Made by a program: the position numbers and the translations under genes. This document shows positions 25,273-34,403 of a stretch of DNA of 64,000 bases, one piece after another; within the stretch, counting starts at the first letter, position 1; the number at the start of each line of letters is the position of its first letter. Source of the DNA: Kribbella pittospori. GTDB lineage: Bacteria; Actinomycetota; Actinomycetes; Propionibacteriales; Kribbellaceae. The notes beneath the pieces are model-generated. The model saw only the letters and a program-made list of their open reading frames with translations, made no database searches and was not told the origin of the DNA. Location of the stretch: contig NZ_SJKB01000013.1 in the NCBI RefSeq assembly GCF_004331465.1, forward strand, positions 124,001-188,000. The letters are read 5' to 3'.

Positions 25273-26274
25273 CTAGTCCATCGACACCTTGTCGAAGCTG
25301 GTGGTGGTGAAGCGGACGTCGACACCGACCGTGTCGCCGACCGCGGGCGGCGCCACCGACGAGGGCAGGAAGAGCATGCTCGCCTGCATATGCGGCGGCT
25401 CGGCGAACCAGCGCTGCTTGCCCTCGATCGTGAACGGCGACAGCGCCATACCGGCCGCGTCCAGGCTGCCCTTCGCCATCGCGATCGCCCGCTGGCGGAC
25501 ACTGGCCGCCGCGGTGGGAGCCTCCAGGCCGACACCGTGCGCGGTCCCGCCCGACACCACCAGGATGTGGCCGTCACCGCTCACCCGGCGCTGCCGGTAG
25601 CCGACCCGTTCGCCCCGGCGGACCGAGTGCACATCTAGTACGGTCGCCCGCACGGTCAGCGCGCCGCGGTCACCCAGCCAGAGGGCGGTGCCCATCCGCA
25701 GCTTGACGTTCTCGCCGATGTCGGCCAGCTTCTGCACCGGTACGTGCGACACCCACAGCGTCCCGCGCCGGACCGCCTCGGCCGCCTTGCCCAGCTCCTG
25801 CGCTTCCCTGAGGTTGGCCGACGTACCGCCGGCGCCCATCGGGAAGTGCAGCGACCAGCCCTCGAACCGGATCCGGTCGAGTGCGTTCAGCAGCATCGTG
25901 TGCCGCAGTTCGCGGGCGCCGATGCCGTGCCGGCGCATCGAGGTCTGTACTTCTATCAGCACGCGGCTGCCGGCCGGGATCGACACCAGGTCGGCCAGCC
26001 GGCTGACGGTGTGGATCACGTTCTTGCTCTGCGGCACCTCGTGGAACGGTCGCCACGGCGACAGGACGACGATGTCCTCCCGCGGGTCCGCCGGCACCTC
26101 GAAGTAGGTACCGACCGCGACCGTCCGGGCTCCGAGGGCGCGCGACTCGGCGATCAGCCGGGGGTTGCCGAATCCGTACCCGTTGCCCTTGGCGACCGGG
26201 ACGATGTCGGGGTTCCACGTGGAACGCAGGTGTTCGCGCCATCGATCGGAATCGACGTGCAGGACTAGGGGCAT
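25273..26274 (-). CDS. Alanine racemase-like PLP-dependent protein
   Basis: A 333-residue protein with the alanine racemase N-terminal TIM-barrel wording: VPVAKGNGYGFG holds the PLP-binding Lys (residue 29), followed by SMRRHGIG and LHFPMGAGGTSAN. The C-terminal part is shorter and different from standard Alr, so racemase activity is uncertain. It starts 4 bases after femX in the same direction. This femX/alr-like pairing is common in actinobacteria and suggests a role in making or handling amino acids for peptidoglycan bridges. Confidence 0.8.
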   Translation of the reverse strand: MPLVLHVDSDRWREHLRSTWNPDIVPVAKGNGYGFGNPRLIAESRALGARTVAVGTYFEVPADPREDIVVLSPWRPFHEVPQSKNVIHTVSRLADLVSIPAGSRVLIEVQTSMRRHGIGARELRHTMLLNALDRIRFEGWSLHFPMGAGGTSANLREAQELGKAAEAVRRGTLWVSHVPVQKLADIGENVKLRMGTALWLGDRGALTVRATVLDVHSVRRGERVGYRQRRVSGDGHILVVSGGTAHGVGLEAPTAAASVRQRAIAMAKGSLDAAGMALSPFTIEGKQRWFAEPPHMQASMLFLPSSVAPPAVGDTVGVDVRFTTTSFDKVSMD

Positions 26275-26278
26275 GGTG

Positions 26279-27409
26279 TCAACGCCGTCTCATGTAGAGG
26301 TCGAATGCGGTGTAGAGCGCCTTGTTCAACGGCAGATCCCACTCACCGACGTACTCGACGGCCTCGCCGCCGGTGCCGACCTTGAACTGGATCAGCCCGA
26401 CGTGCGGGTCGTTCGGGTCCAAGGTGTCGGTGATGCCCCGTAGGTCGTACACGGACGCGCCCGCGGCGAGTGCGTCCGCCATCATGCGCCACTGGATCGC
26501 GTTCGATCCACGGACGTCGCGTTTGGCGGTCGAGCTGGCTCCGTAGGAGTACCAGGAGTGACCGCCGACCCGGACCCAGATCGTCGACGCGACCAGGTCG
26601 CCCTCGTGATAGGCGTTGTAGATCCGGAAGTCACAGCAATCGGCCGGCTGGTTCGCCATCGCGTCCAGCATCTTGACGAAGTACGGCAGCGGCCGCGGCG
26701 TGAAGTGATCCCGCTCGGCGGTCTCGACGTACAACTGGTGGAACGCCTTCAGGTCCTCCGGACCGCCCTGCGTCACCTCGACGCCGGCCTTCTCCGCCTT
26801 CTTGATGTTGCGCCGCCAGAGCTGGTTCATGCCCTTCAGCAGGTCTTCCTGGGTGCGGCCGGCCAGCGGCACCTGGAACACGTACTGCGGCTGCCCGGCA
26901 GCGAACCCCTCGCCGGCCTTCGGCGCCTTCCAACCCAGTGCTCGCAGCTGCGCGGCCACCGTCGCACCGGACGGCTCGATCACGTCCGCGCGTACGTCGC
27001 CGAGCTTCGGCTGCTGGCCTCCGGCGATCGCATCCTTGATCGTCTTCGCACCCCACCGCCGCATCGCCACCGGCGGACCCATCCGTACGCCGAACGCTCC
27101 GTGCTCCTGCAGATGTCCGGCCAACGGTCGCAGGTAGCGGCCCAGGTCGACAGCGTCCCAGTCGATGACCGGACCCTCTGGCAGATAGGCCAGGTAGCGC
27201 TTGACCTTGGGCATCTGCCGGTACAGCACCAGTCCGGCGCCGACCAGCTCCGCCGGATTGGCCGGGTCGTACCAGCCGAGTGACTCCGCCTTCCACTCAC
27301 TCTTCACCGCCGCCCACCCAGGGGTCTGCAGGAAGCTCGCCGACGGTTGCGCCGCGACGTACGCCGCGTGCTCGTCGGCCGAGATGGTCCGGATGCTCAA
27401 GTCACTCAC
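26279..27409 (-). CDS. femX: FemX-type lipid II aminoacyltransferase (peptidoglycan bridge)
   Basis: A 376-residue FemABX-family enzyme with two GNAT-like subdomains. Family features are FLQTPGWAAVKSEW, LAYLPEGPVIDW, the coiled region NQLWRRNIKKAEKAGVEV, and WYSYGASSTAKRDVRGSNAIQW with YDLRGI. FemX enzymes add the first bridge amino acid from aminoacyl-tRNA to the lipid II stem; in LL-DAP actinomycetes that is glycine. It starts with GTG at 27409 and forms an operon with the alanine-racemase-like gene. Confidence 0.9.
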   Translation of the reverse strand: MSDLSIRTISADEHAAYVAAQPSASFLQTPGWAAVKSEWKAESLGWYDPANPAELVGAGLVLYRQMPKVKRYLAYLPEGPVIDWDAVDLGRYLRPLAGHLQEHGAFGVRMGPPVAMRRWGAKTIKDAIAGGQQPKLGDVRADVIEPSGATVAAQLRALGWKAPKAGEGFAAGQPQYVFQVPLAGRTQEDLLKGMNQLWRRNIKKAEKAGVEVTQGGPEDLKAFHQLYVETAERDHFTPRPLPYFVKMLDAMANQPADCCDFRIYNAYHEGDLVASTIWVRVGGHSWYSYGASSTAKRDVRGSNAIQWRMMADALAAGASVYDLRGITDTLDPNDPHVGLIQFKVGTGGEAVEYVGEWDLPLNKALYTAFDLYMRRR

Positions 27410-27471
27410 GGTCGGTCAGGTTACCGGCCCGGAGCCTCAGACCGTAGCCGAGCCGGTCACCTGATCAAACC

Positions 27472-28392
27472 TCAGCTGTTGAGCAGCTCGATCGATAGAT
27501 CCCACAGCCGGGCGGCGGATTCCGGATCGAGCGCATACGCCGCGACACCGGTGTTCTCGCCCGGGACGTTGGGCAGAGCCTCGTTGTTGTCCTCGAAGTA
27601 CCGGCCGGTCACGCCCTGCACGAGTGGCGACGCGGCCAGCAGTACCGAGGTCGCCGCGCCCTGCTCGACGGTCTTCCAGCGGTACTCCGTCTCCCACTGC
27701 GTCAGCACGTCCTGGGCAATGTGCCGCTGCAGCGCGGTCCGGATCCCGCCCGGCATCAGGGAGTTGGCGACGATGCCGTCACTCGCCCAGCGCTTGGACG
27801 CCTCGACCGCGAACAGTACGTTCGCCGTCTTCGACTGCCCGTACGACGACCACGGCTCGTACGGCCGGTGCTCGAAGTGAAGGTCGTCGAGGTGGACGTC
27901 CGAGCGAAGGTGGGCGCTGGAGCTGACCGCGACGATGCGTGCGTCGCCGGCCGCCGCGAGCGCGTTGTGAAGACCGAGCGCCAGGCCGAAGTGACCGAGG
28001 TGGTTGGTGGCGAACTGGTGCTCCCAGCCTTCGGGAGTGCGGTTGAGCGGCTCGGCCATCACGCCGGCGTTGTTCACCAGGATGTGGAGTGGGCCGTCCC
28101 AGCCGGCCGCGAACGCCTTGACCGACTCGCGGTCGGCGAGCTCGATGGGCGCCACGAAGACGTGGTTGTTGCCGGTCGACTCGATGATGCCGGCCGCGGT
28201 GCGCTCGGCGGCGGCGGTGTTGCGAACGGCGAGAGTGACCTCGGCGCCGGCCGTCGCCAGGGCGCGGGCAGTCTCGACGCCGATGCCCGACGCGCCGCCG
28301 GTGACGACCGCGCGGCGACCGGTCAGGTCGACGCCGGCGATCACCTCGGCAGCGGTGGAGTCATAGCCGAAGGGGGTGGTGATTCTGCTCAT
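27472..28392 (-). CDS. SDR family oxidoreductase (retinol-dehydrogenase-like)
   Basis: A 306-residue short-chain dehydrogenase with cofactor motif TGGASGIG (32-39), NNAG, catalytic Ser in VAVSSSAH and YGQSK (YxxxK). The longer C-terminal region fits the WWOX/retinol dehydrogenase-like subgroup common in actinomycetes. It is divergent from a TetR gene, with two dyads between them, so it is the likely repression target. Confidence 0.9.
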   Translation of the reverse strand: MSRITTPFGYDSTAAEVIAGVDLTGRRAVVTGGASGIGVETARALATAGAEVTLAVRNTAAAERTAAGIIESTGNNHVFVAPIELADRESVKAFAAGWDGPLHILVNNAGVMAEPLNRTPEGWEHQFATNHLGHFGLALGLHNALAAAGDARIVAVSSSAHLRSDVHLDDLHFEHRPYEPWSSYGQSKTANVLFAVEASKRWASDGIVANSLMPGGIRTALQRHIAQDVLTQWETEYRWKTVEQGAATSVLLAASPLVQGVTGRYFEDNNEALPNVPGENTGVAAYALDPESAARLWDLSIELLNS

Positions 28393-28422
28393 CAGGTCTG
28401 TTCCTGTTCTGCGAGCTACGCT

Positions 28423-28475
28423 TTAACCGGAGGAACCTCCGGTAAATCCAGTTAACCGGAGGGGCCTCCGATTAA
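28423..28475. promoter_or_regulatory. Two 24-bp dyads, candidate TetR operators
   Basis: TTAACCGGAGG-AA-CCTCCGGTAAA (28423-28446) and TTAACCGGAGG-GG-CCTCCGATTAA (28452-28475) are nearly identical inverted repeats, 29 bases apart. They lie in the 119-base region between the SDR and TetR genes and would place dimers on the same DNA face roughly three turns apart. Confidence 0.8.
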
Positions 28476-28511
28476 CAAGTCCGCTAAGTTCTGGGGTCTG
28501 AGGGAGGGGAC

Positions 28512-29072
28512 ATGACCGAGCGTCCGCTGCGTGCCGACGCCCAGCGCAATCGCGACCAGATCCTGGCCGCTGCCGCGCGGGCGTTCTCGACCTGCGGCCT
28601 CGAAGCGACGCTGGACGGCATCGCCAAGGACGCCGGCGTCGGCATCGGCACGCTGTACCGGCACTTCCCGACCCGCGAGCTGCTGATCGAGGCGGCGTAC
28701 CGGAACGAGCTGGCGGCCATCTGTGCCGCCGCACCCGAACTGCTCGACTCGAGGTCCCCGGCTGGGGCGCTCCGCGCCTGGATGGATCGCTACATCGACT
28801 ACATGACCCGCAAGCTCGGGATGGCCGACGCACTCCGAGCCGTCATTGCTTCCGGCGCCAACCCGTACGCGCAGAGCCTCGAGCTGCTCGTCGGCGCCAT
28901 CAAGCCGCTCCTCGAGGCCGGCGCCGCAGCCGGCGAGCTGCGGTCGGACGTCTCCGCCGAGGACGTCCTGGTCAGCATCAGTGGCGTCGCCCTGGCCACC
29001 GGCAAGAACCGGGACCAGGCGGATCGCGCGCTCAACCTGCTCATGGACGGCCTGCGCTACCGGTCTGCCTAG
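28512..29072 (+). CDS. TetR family transcriptional regulator
   Basis: A 186-residue TetR-family repressor: DNA-binding domain 1-60 (AAARAFSTCGLEATLDGIAK, GVGIGTLYRHFPTRELLIEA) and a ligand-binding helical domain. GGAGGGG sits before the ATG. It diverges from an SDR gene across twin operators and is followed 3 bases later by another SDR gene, so it probably controls both. The inducer is unknown. Confidence 0.9.
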   Translation: MTERPLRADAQRNRDQILAAAARAFSTCGLEATLDGIAKDAGVGIGTLYRHFPTRELLIEAAYRNELAAICAAAPELLDSRSPAGALRAWMDRYIDYMTRKLGMADALRAVIASGANPYAQSLELLVGAIKPLLEAGAAAGELRSDVSAEDVLVSISGVALATGKNRDQADRALNLLMDGLRYRSA

Positions 29073-29075
29073 GCT

Positions 29076-29798
29076 GTGCAGGTGCAGAAGGTGGCGCTGG
29101 TGACGGGGTCCGCGTCGGGGATCGGGGCGGCGACGGCTCGGCGGTTGGCCCACGACGGGATGGCCGTCGCCGTTCATTCGCGGAGCAGCGGGGAGGCCGG
29201 GGCCGCGTTGGCGGCGGAGTTGGGAGGGTCCTACCACCAGGCCGATCTCGAGGACGACGCCGCGGCGTCTGGATTGGTGCCTCGGGTGCTGGCCGAGCAT
29301 GGGCGGCTCGACGTACTGGTGAACAACGCGGGGATCAGTTGGCCGGTGCCGCACGCGGAGCTCGATGGGTTGTCCGCGGCTGACTGGCGACGGCTGCTCG
29401 ACGTCAACCTGATCGCGCCCTGGTTGTTGTGTACGGCGGCTCTGCCCGCGCTCCGCGAATCGGGTGGATGCGTCGTCAACGTGACGAGCCACGCTGGTGT
29501 GCGGCCGAAGGGAAGTTCGATCGCGTACGCCGCCAGCAAGGCCGCACTGAATCACGTCACCAAGTTGCTGGCGGCCGCGCTGGGACCCGACGTACGGGTC
29601 AACGCGGTCGCGCCCGGACTCGTCGACACACCACTCACCGCGTCGTGGACCGAGGCGCAGGAGCTGTGGAAAACCTCCAGCCCGATGCGCCGCGCCGCCC
29701 AGCCGTCGGACGTGGCGGACCTGATCTCGTCACTTGTCCACAACACCTACATCACCGGCGAAGTCGTCCTCCTCGACGGTGGCCTCAACCTGCGCTAG
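29076..29798 (+). CDS. SDR family oxidoreductase
   Basis: A 240-residue classical short-chain dehydrogenase: TGSASGIGAATARRL, NNAGISWP, catalytic Ser in VNVTSHAGV, YAASKAALN, and the closing GEVVLLDGGL. The GTG start is 3 bases after the tetR stop, so the two are cotranscribed. Substrate unknown. It contains an exact TTGTCCACA in coding sequence (29734), probably incidental. Confidence 0.88.
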   Translation: MQVQKVALVTGSASGIGAATARRLAHDGMAVAVHSRSSGEAGAALAAELGGSYHQADLEDDAAASGLVPRVLAEHGRLDVLVNNAGISWPVPHAELDGLSAADWRRLLDVNLIAPWLLCTAALPALRESGGCVVNVTSHAGVRPKGSSIAYAASKAALNHVTKLLAAALGPDVRVNAVAPGLVDTPLTASWTEAQELWKTSSPMRRAAQPSDVADLISSLVHNTYITGEVVLLDGGLNLR

Positions 29799-29833
29799 GG
29801 CGCGTCTCCCGACCCCCCGCCTACTGCGCGGCA

Positions 29834-29922
29834 CTCGGCGGGCACCTCGCTGAGCTGGAGCGAAGGGCACGATGGAACCACATCGAACCCTCCACTCCAG
29901 CTCACCGAGGCACTCCGCCGAG
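29834..29922. repeat. 89-bp imperfect long inverted repeat (hairpin)
   Basis: About 35 bases starting CTCGGCGG and containing TGAGCTGGAG pair with a downstream arm containing CTCCAGCTCA and ending CCGCCGAG, with roughly six mismatches. A CGATG/CATCG pair closes the centre. It lies between an SDR gene and an MFS gene. It is much longer than a usual terminator and looks like a REP/MITE-type palindromic element, though it could also stop transcription. Confidence 0.7.
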
Positions 29923-29993
29923 CACCTGCTCGCTACGGCGTGGGATCGGGAGACACGCCCTGTTCTGTCGGAGGCACCTCCTACGATCGCGGG

Positions 29994-31217
29994 ATGTCCT
30001 TGGGTCGAGACTTCCGGCGGCTCTGGGCCGCTTTCGCAATCAGTGCACTCGGCAGTGCGGTAGGAAACGGAGCTCTTCCCCTCGTCGCGGTGCTCGCGTT
30101 GGACGTCTCGACCTTCAAGGTCTCCCTGCTCGCGGCGCTGTCGACGCTCGCCGGTGCCGCCCTCGCGCTCCCGATGGGCGACTTCATCGAGCAGCGGCAC
30201 AAGCGGCCGGTGATGATCGCGTCGGACCTGATCCGGTTCGGGGCGCTGGCCTCGGTGCCGATCGCCGCGGCGCTCGGCGTGATGACGTACACCCAGTTGT
30301 GCGTCGTCGGCGTCATCCAGGCCGCGGGCCTGATCGCGTTCACCGCCGCGAGCGGTGCGCACCTGAAGGCGCTCGTGCCCGCGGCCATGCGGGGCGAGGC
30401 CAACAGCAAGTTCGAGCAGACGACCTGGACGACGCTGACCGTCGGTCCGCCGATCGGCGGTGCGCTCGTCAGCCTTGTCGGCGCGACGGCCTCGCTCGGG
30501 GTCGACGCGGTCTCGTTCCTGCTGTCGGCCCTGGGCATCCGCCGGATCCAGCAGCCGGAGCCGGAGCCGGTGGCGCGGAAGGAGAAGCGCGACATCACCG
30601 CCGGCTGGCGGTACATCCTCGGGCACCGCGGATTGCGCGCCCTGTTCTGGAACTCGCAGCTCTTCGGCGGTCCGGTGATGATGGTGTCGCCGCTGCTCAC
30701 CGTGCTGATGCTGCGCGACCTGAAGCTGGAGCCGTGGAGCTACGGAGTGGTCCTCGGAGTGTCCTGTCTGGGCGGCATCATCGGTGCGCGGATGGCGCCG
30801 CCGCTCACCCGCAGGCTGGGGCTGCACAAGATGCTGTTGCTGTTCGGTGCACTGCGAGCGGTGTGGGTTCTGCCGTTGCCGTTCGCGCCGGCGGGTGTGG
30901 CCGGGCTGGTGTGGCTGACCGTGGCCGAGGCCGGGATGCTGCTGATGGCCGGTGCGTTCAACCCGTCGTTCGCGACGTACCGGATGGAGGTCACCGAGGA
31001 CGGGTACATGGCCCGAGTGCTGACCGCCTGGTCGATCAGTTCGCGCTGCGTCCAGCCCGCGTTCATGGCCATCGGTGGTGCGCTCGCCGCGGTGATGGGG
31101 TTGCGTGGGGCGATGGTCGTGGCCGGTGTGTGCTGCCTGTTCAGCGCGGCCGTACTGCCGTGGCGATCGGCTACACCAGCTCCATTGCCTGAGCCAGTCC
31201 AACGATCGGTCCCATGA
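29994..31217 (+). CDS. MFS transporter (drug-efflux-like)
   Basis: A 407-residue major facilitator with about twelve membrane helices, similar in wording to macrolide-efflux (MefA/TetA-like) MFS proteins: DFRRLWAAFAISALGSAVGNGALPLVAV at the start and GDFIEQRHKRPVMIASDLIR after helix 2. The ATG at 29994 is preferred over upstream GTG extensions. The 3' end overlaps the convergent NUDIX gene by 47 bases. Substrate unknown. Confidence 0.82.
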   Translation: MSLGRDFRRLWAAFAISALGSAVGNGALPLVAVLALDVSTFKVSLLAALSTLAGAALALPMGDFIEQRHKRPVMIASDLIRFGALASVPIAAALGVMTYTQLCVVGVIQAAGLIAFTAASGAHLKALVPAAMRGEANSKFEQTTWTTLTVGPPIGGALVSLVGATASLGVDAVSFLLSALGIRRIQQPEPEPVARKEKRDITAGWRYILGHRGLRALFWNSQLFGGPVMMVSPLLTVLMLRDLKLEPWSYGVVLGVSCLGGIIGARMAPPLTRRLGLHKMLLLFGALRAVWVLPLPFAPAGVAGLVWLTVAEAGMLLMAGAFNPSFATYRMEVTEDGYMARVLTAWSISSRCVQPAFMAIGGALAAVMGLRGAMVVAGVCCLFSAAVLPWRSATPAPLPEPVQRSVP

Positions 31218-31713
31218 CGCCGTCCGGCTGCGCGTCGAGGTAGGCGATCGCCTCGTCCGGCGGCAGCACCAGCACCTCGGTGACCTGCTCACCGTCCTCG
31301 GGGTTGGTCGGCTCCTGCTCGATCACGACGTCCGCGACGACAGTGGCCCAGTAGGAGATCGGGTGCGGCAGATGCGGACGGTACGGCGCCGGCCGGCGAT
31401 GCACCGCCCGATGCGCGCCGAGCCACGTCATCGGACCGGCCAGCCGGGCGCCCGCCTCCTCCAGCAGCTCACGATGGACGAGTTGCTCGATCGTCTCGCC
31501 CGGCTCCCGGGTGCCGCCGGGCAGGAAGCGCCAGCCCAGGTCGTTGCCGCAGACAACGATCCCGCCGGCGGTCCGGGCGACCACGTGCACGTTGCTGATC
31601 AGATCGTCCGGTGGCTCCTCGGTGGTGAACCGGACATCGAGATCACCCCAGGTCCAGTAGCCGGGTGCGAAGAGTTCGGGGAACCGCTCGGCCCAGGTCT
31701 GCATGGGCACCAT
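31171..31713 (-). CDS. NUDIX hydrolase
   Basis: A 180-residue NUDIX-fold pyrophosphohydrolase with a complete Nudix box, GGTREPGETIEQLVHRELLE followed by EAGARL (GX5EX7REUXEEXGU). Substrate cannot be assigned. The ATG at 31713 is used; an ATG at 31704 with better spacing from GGAGA is possible. The 3' end overlaps the convergent MFS gene by 47 bases. Confidence 0.88.
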   Translation of the reverse strand: MVPMQTWAERFPELFAPGYWTWGDLDVRFTTEEPPDDLISNVHVVARTAGGIVVCGNDLGWRFLPGGTREPGETIEQLVHRELLEEAGARLAGPMTWLGAHRAVHRRPAPYRPHLPHPISYWATVVADVVIEQEPTNPEDGEQVTEVLVLPPDEAIAYLDAQPDGVMGPIVGLAQAMELV

Positions 31714-31787
31714 TCTCCGCTACGCCGCGAGCTCCCGGCGTACCAGCAGTTCACAGCGATGATCCGATCCGGACCGAGAATGGACGG

Positions 31788-32525
31788 ATGGACAAGACTC
31801 TCGAGCGGGTGGCGCTGGTGACCGGTGCGAACAAGGGGATCGGCCTCGCCGTCGCGGAAGGACTGCTCAGGCTGCGGATCACGGTCTTCCTCGGAGCCCG
31901 CGACCTCTCCCGAGGAACGACGGCTACGAAGGCCCTCGTCGCTCAGGGTCTCGACGCACGCACCGTGCAACTCGATGTCACGGATCAAACCTCGATCGAG
32001 GCCGCGGCGGACCTCATCACACGCGACGCCGGGAAGCTCGACATTCTCGTCAACAACGCGGGCATCGTCGTCAGCCATGCATCGCCGAGCGAGACCTCGG
32101 TCGACGAGCTCCGACGGTCCTACGAGACCAACGTCTTCGGCGTGGTGGCAGTCACCAACGCAGTCCTGCCGCTGCTGCGCAGATCCTCGGCAGCGCGCAT
32201 CGTCAACCTCACCAGCGACCTCGGCTCGCTCACGCTCGCGGCGACCACGGAGAACTTTCCACCCCTGCTCGCCTACAACTCCTCGAAGACCGCACTCAAT
32301 GCCGTCACTGTGGCCTACGCGAACGAACTGCGCCCCGAGGGGATTCTGGTCAACGCCGTGTCACCGGGATCCGTCGCGACCGATCAGAACGGCCACACCG
32401 GCCTGCTGACGACCGAGCAGGGAGCCCGCCTGCCGATCCGGATGGCAACCCTGCCCGCCGGTGGTCCGACCGGGACCGCCGTCGCCGCCGGCGAAGACCT
32501 CAGCCACCATCCCTTGGTCTGGTAG
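31788..32525 (+). CDS. SDR family oxidoreductase (carbonyl-reductase-like)
   Basis: A 245-residue short-chain dehydrogenase: VTGANKGIGLAVAEGL, LVNNAGIV, the YNSSKTALN active-site segment (YxxxK), VSPGSVATDQNGH. The wording is closest to the carbonyl-reductase-like / NmrA-free classical SDRs. It starts 74 bases from the divergent NUDIX gene with no strong ribosome site. Substrate unknown. Confidence 0.87.
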   Translation: MDKTLERVALVTGANKGIGLAVAEGLLRLRITVFLGARDLSRGTTATKALVAQGLDARTVQLDVTDQTSIEAAADLITRDAGKLDILVNNAGIVVSHASPSETSVDELRRSYETNVFGVVAVTNAVLPLLRRSSAARIVNLTSDLGSLTLAATTENFPPLLAYNSSKTALNAVTVAYANELRPEGILVNAVSPGSVATDQNGHTGLLTTEQGARLPIRMATLPAGGPTGTAVAAGEDLSHHPLVW

Positions 32526-32575
32526 GTGGATCGATCGGCAGGTGGTGCTTCGGCCGCTGCGCTACTGTCACCACC

Positions 32576-32971
32576 ATGGCGGCCTCGGAACCGGATCCTG
32601 TGCGGGCGCGGCACACCACCACTCGGTTGCTGTGGGCCTGCGCTGTGCTCACCGTGCTGGTCGCGGTCTTCCAGCTGGCGGGGATCCTCAGCGGCAACGG
32701 TGAGTACGACGCACTGGCCTGGGTCGGCGTGGGCGTCACGGCGGTGTGCTTGCTGGCGCTCGTCGGCATCTACTGCCTGTGCGCTCTGGACCGGCTCAGC
32801 CTGCGTACGCGTGTGTTCCGGTTCGATCTGTTTCAGGTGACGACCGTGCTGCTGCTGGTTGCGATCGTTGCTGGTGTCCTCGTGCCGACCAGGAATACGA
32901 CGGCACTGGCGCTCCTGCTGCCGTGGGGATTGACGTACTGGCTGCACAACCTGAACCAGCCGGCCGAATAG
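32576..32971 (+). CDS. Small integral membrane protein (four helices)
   Basis: A 131-residue protein with four predicted membrane helices (about 18-40, 48-68, 80-100, 105-122) and a basic N-terminus. I do not recognise the family. It lies alone between an SDR gene and the convergent endonuclease IV gene. Confidence 0.72.
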   Translation: MAASEPDPVRARHTTTRLLWACAVLTVLVAVFQLAGILSGNGEYDALAWVGVGVTAVCLLALVGIYCLCALDRLSLRTRVFRFDLFQVTTVLLLVAIVAGVLVPTRNTTALALLLPWGLTYWLHNLNQPAE

Positions 32972-32973
32972 CC

Positions 32974-33777
32974 CTACTTCAGGTGGGCTCGCAGGTAGTC
33001 GATGTCGGCCTTCTGACCGTGGTCGGCATTCGGCGTCTCGACGACCACCGGCGCACCCGCCGCCTGCACCACCGCGACGATATCGGCCGGGTCGATGTGA
33101 CCCTCCTCGAAGTTGCTGTGCCGGTCGGCGCCGGACCCGAACTCGTCCCGTGAGCCGTTGGCGTGCACCAGGTCGATCCGGCCGGTGATCGCCTTCACCT
33201 TCTCCACGATCGTCGGCAGCTCCTCGCCGGCCGCGTGGAAGTGGCAGGTGTCGAGGCAGAACCCGACGTTCTCCAGGCGGTCGTTGCCGGATGCTTGGAC
33301 CGCGTCCCACAGCCTGGCGATCCGGTCGAGCTGGCGGGCCATCGCGTTCTCGCCGCCGGCGGTGTTCTCGATCAGCAGCGGCACCGGCAGCTGGGCGCGC
33401 TCGATGCACTTGCGCCAGTTGTCGAACCCCGCCTCGGGGTCGTCCTCGTCGCCGACGTGGCCGCCGTGCACGATCACGCCCTTGACGTCGATCTCGGCGG
33501 CCTTGTCGAGCGTCTGCTGCAGCAGCTTCCGGCTCGGGATCCGGATCCGGTTGTTCGTGTTCGCCACGTTCAGCCGGTACGGCGCGTGCACGTACAGGTC
33601 GATGCCCCCAGCGGCCGCGCGTTCCTTGAGCGCTTCCTCGCCGTCGGCGTACGCGAGCTTGGGCGCCTTGTAGTCCTGTGGGTTGCCGAGGAAGAACTGC
33701 ACCAGGTCGGCGCCCCGGTCGGCCGCCTCGGCCAGCGGGTCTGCCTGGTCCACGTGCGCACCGAGTTTCACAGTCAT
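32974..33777 (-). CDS. nfo: Deoxyribonuclease IV (AP endonuclease family 2)
   Basis: A 267-residue xylose-isomerase-like TIM barrel of the endonuclease IV family, which cuts DNA at abasic sites in base-excision repair. Metal-ligand segments include VHAPYRLNVA, VIVHGGHVG, LLIENTAGGENA, GFCLDTCHFHAAG and LVHANGSRDEFGSGADRHSN. The ATG at 33777 is used rather than the upstream extension. Just one base separates its stop from the convergent membrane gene. Assignment to Nfo rather than another barrel protein is well supported by these motifs. Confidence 0.88.
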   Translation of the reverse strand: MTVKLGAHVDQADPLAEAADRGADLVQFFLGNPQDYKAPKLAYADGEEALKERAAAGGIDLYVHAPYRLNVANTNNRIRIPSRKLLQQTLDKAAEIDVKGVIVHGGHVGDEDDPEAGFDNWRKCIERAQLPVPLLIENTAGGENAMARQLDRIARLWDAVQASGNDRLENVGFCLDTCHFHAAGEELPTIVEKVKAITGRIDLVHANGSRDEFGSGADRHSNFEEGHIDPADIVAVVQAAGAPVVVETPNADHGQKADIDYLRAHLK

Positions 33778-33808
33778 GGGACCCACCCTAGAGCCGTCCA
33801 CAGACAGT

Positions 33809-34309
33809 TCAGGAACCCCATCCCGCAGATCTGGTGACAGGTCGCGACTCTTGCGCAGGAGGCTGCACCGGTCGGCCTTCGAACTCGGTCGACAGCACGA
33901 TGTGCGTGTTCATCTCCCCGTGCTCGCCGAGGCGCTCGAACAAGCCCTCCAGATGACTCATCGAGGTGACGCGGACCCTCAGCATCGAGCAGGAGTTGCC
34001 ACTCAGTTTGTGGATCTCCAGTACCTCGGGGAAGTCCTCCGCCCGTGTGGTCTTCAGCAGGCAGCGCCCGGTCGTGCAGCGCATCTGGACGAACGCCGAC
34101 AGCGGCTGACCGGCCCGGGCCGGGTCCACCTCGGCCCGGTAGCCGGCGATCACGCCGGACTCCTCCAGCCGTCGTACCCGGTCCGCCACGGCCGGCGGCG
34201 ACAGGTTGACCCGCTTGCCCAGCTGGTTGAACGACAGCCGCCCGTCGGCCTGCAGTTCGGACAGGATCTGCCAGTCGGTGGAGTCCAGCTCACGCTCCTG
34301 AAAGGTCAT
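33809..34309 (-). CDS. Lrp/AsnC family transcriptional regulator
   Basis: A 166-residue feast/famine regulator with a winged HTH (LDSTDWQILSELQADGRLSF, LSPPAVADRVRRLEESGVI) and a RAM effector domain. GGGGAG precedes the ATG. It is divergent from an MFS gene with 94 bases between starts, suggesting it controls export of an amino acid or related compound. Confidence 0.9.
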   Translation of the reverse strand: MTFQERELDSTDWQILSELQADGRLSFNQLGKRVNLSPPAVADRVRRLEESGVIAGYRAEVDPARAGQPLSAFVQMRCTTGRCLLKTTRAEDFPEVLEIHKLSGNSCSMLRVRVTSMSHLEGLFERLGEHGEMNTHIVLSTEFEGRPVQPPAQESRPVTRSAGWGS

Positions 34310-34403
34310 CTCCCCAGAACACCTTCGACTTCGCCGGTGTGCAAGGCCGAACGCCTTACTTCAGACATTGAGCCGCGGCAGCAGCCTTCCTAGCGTTGTA
34401 GGC

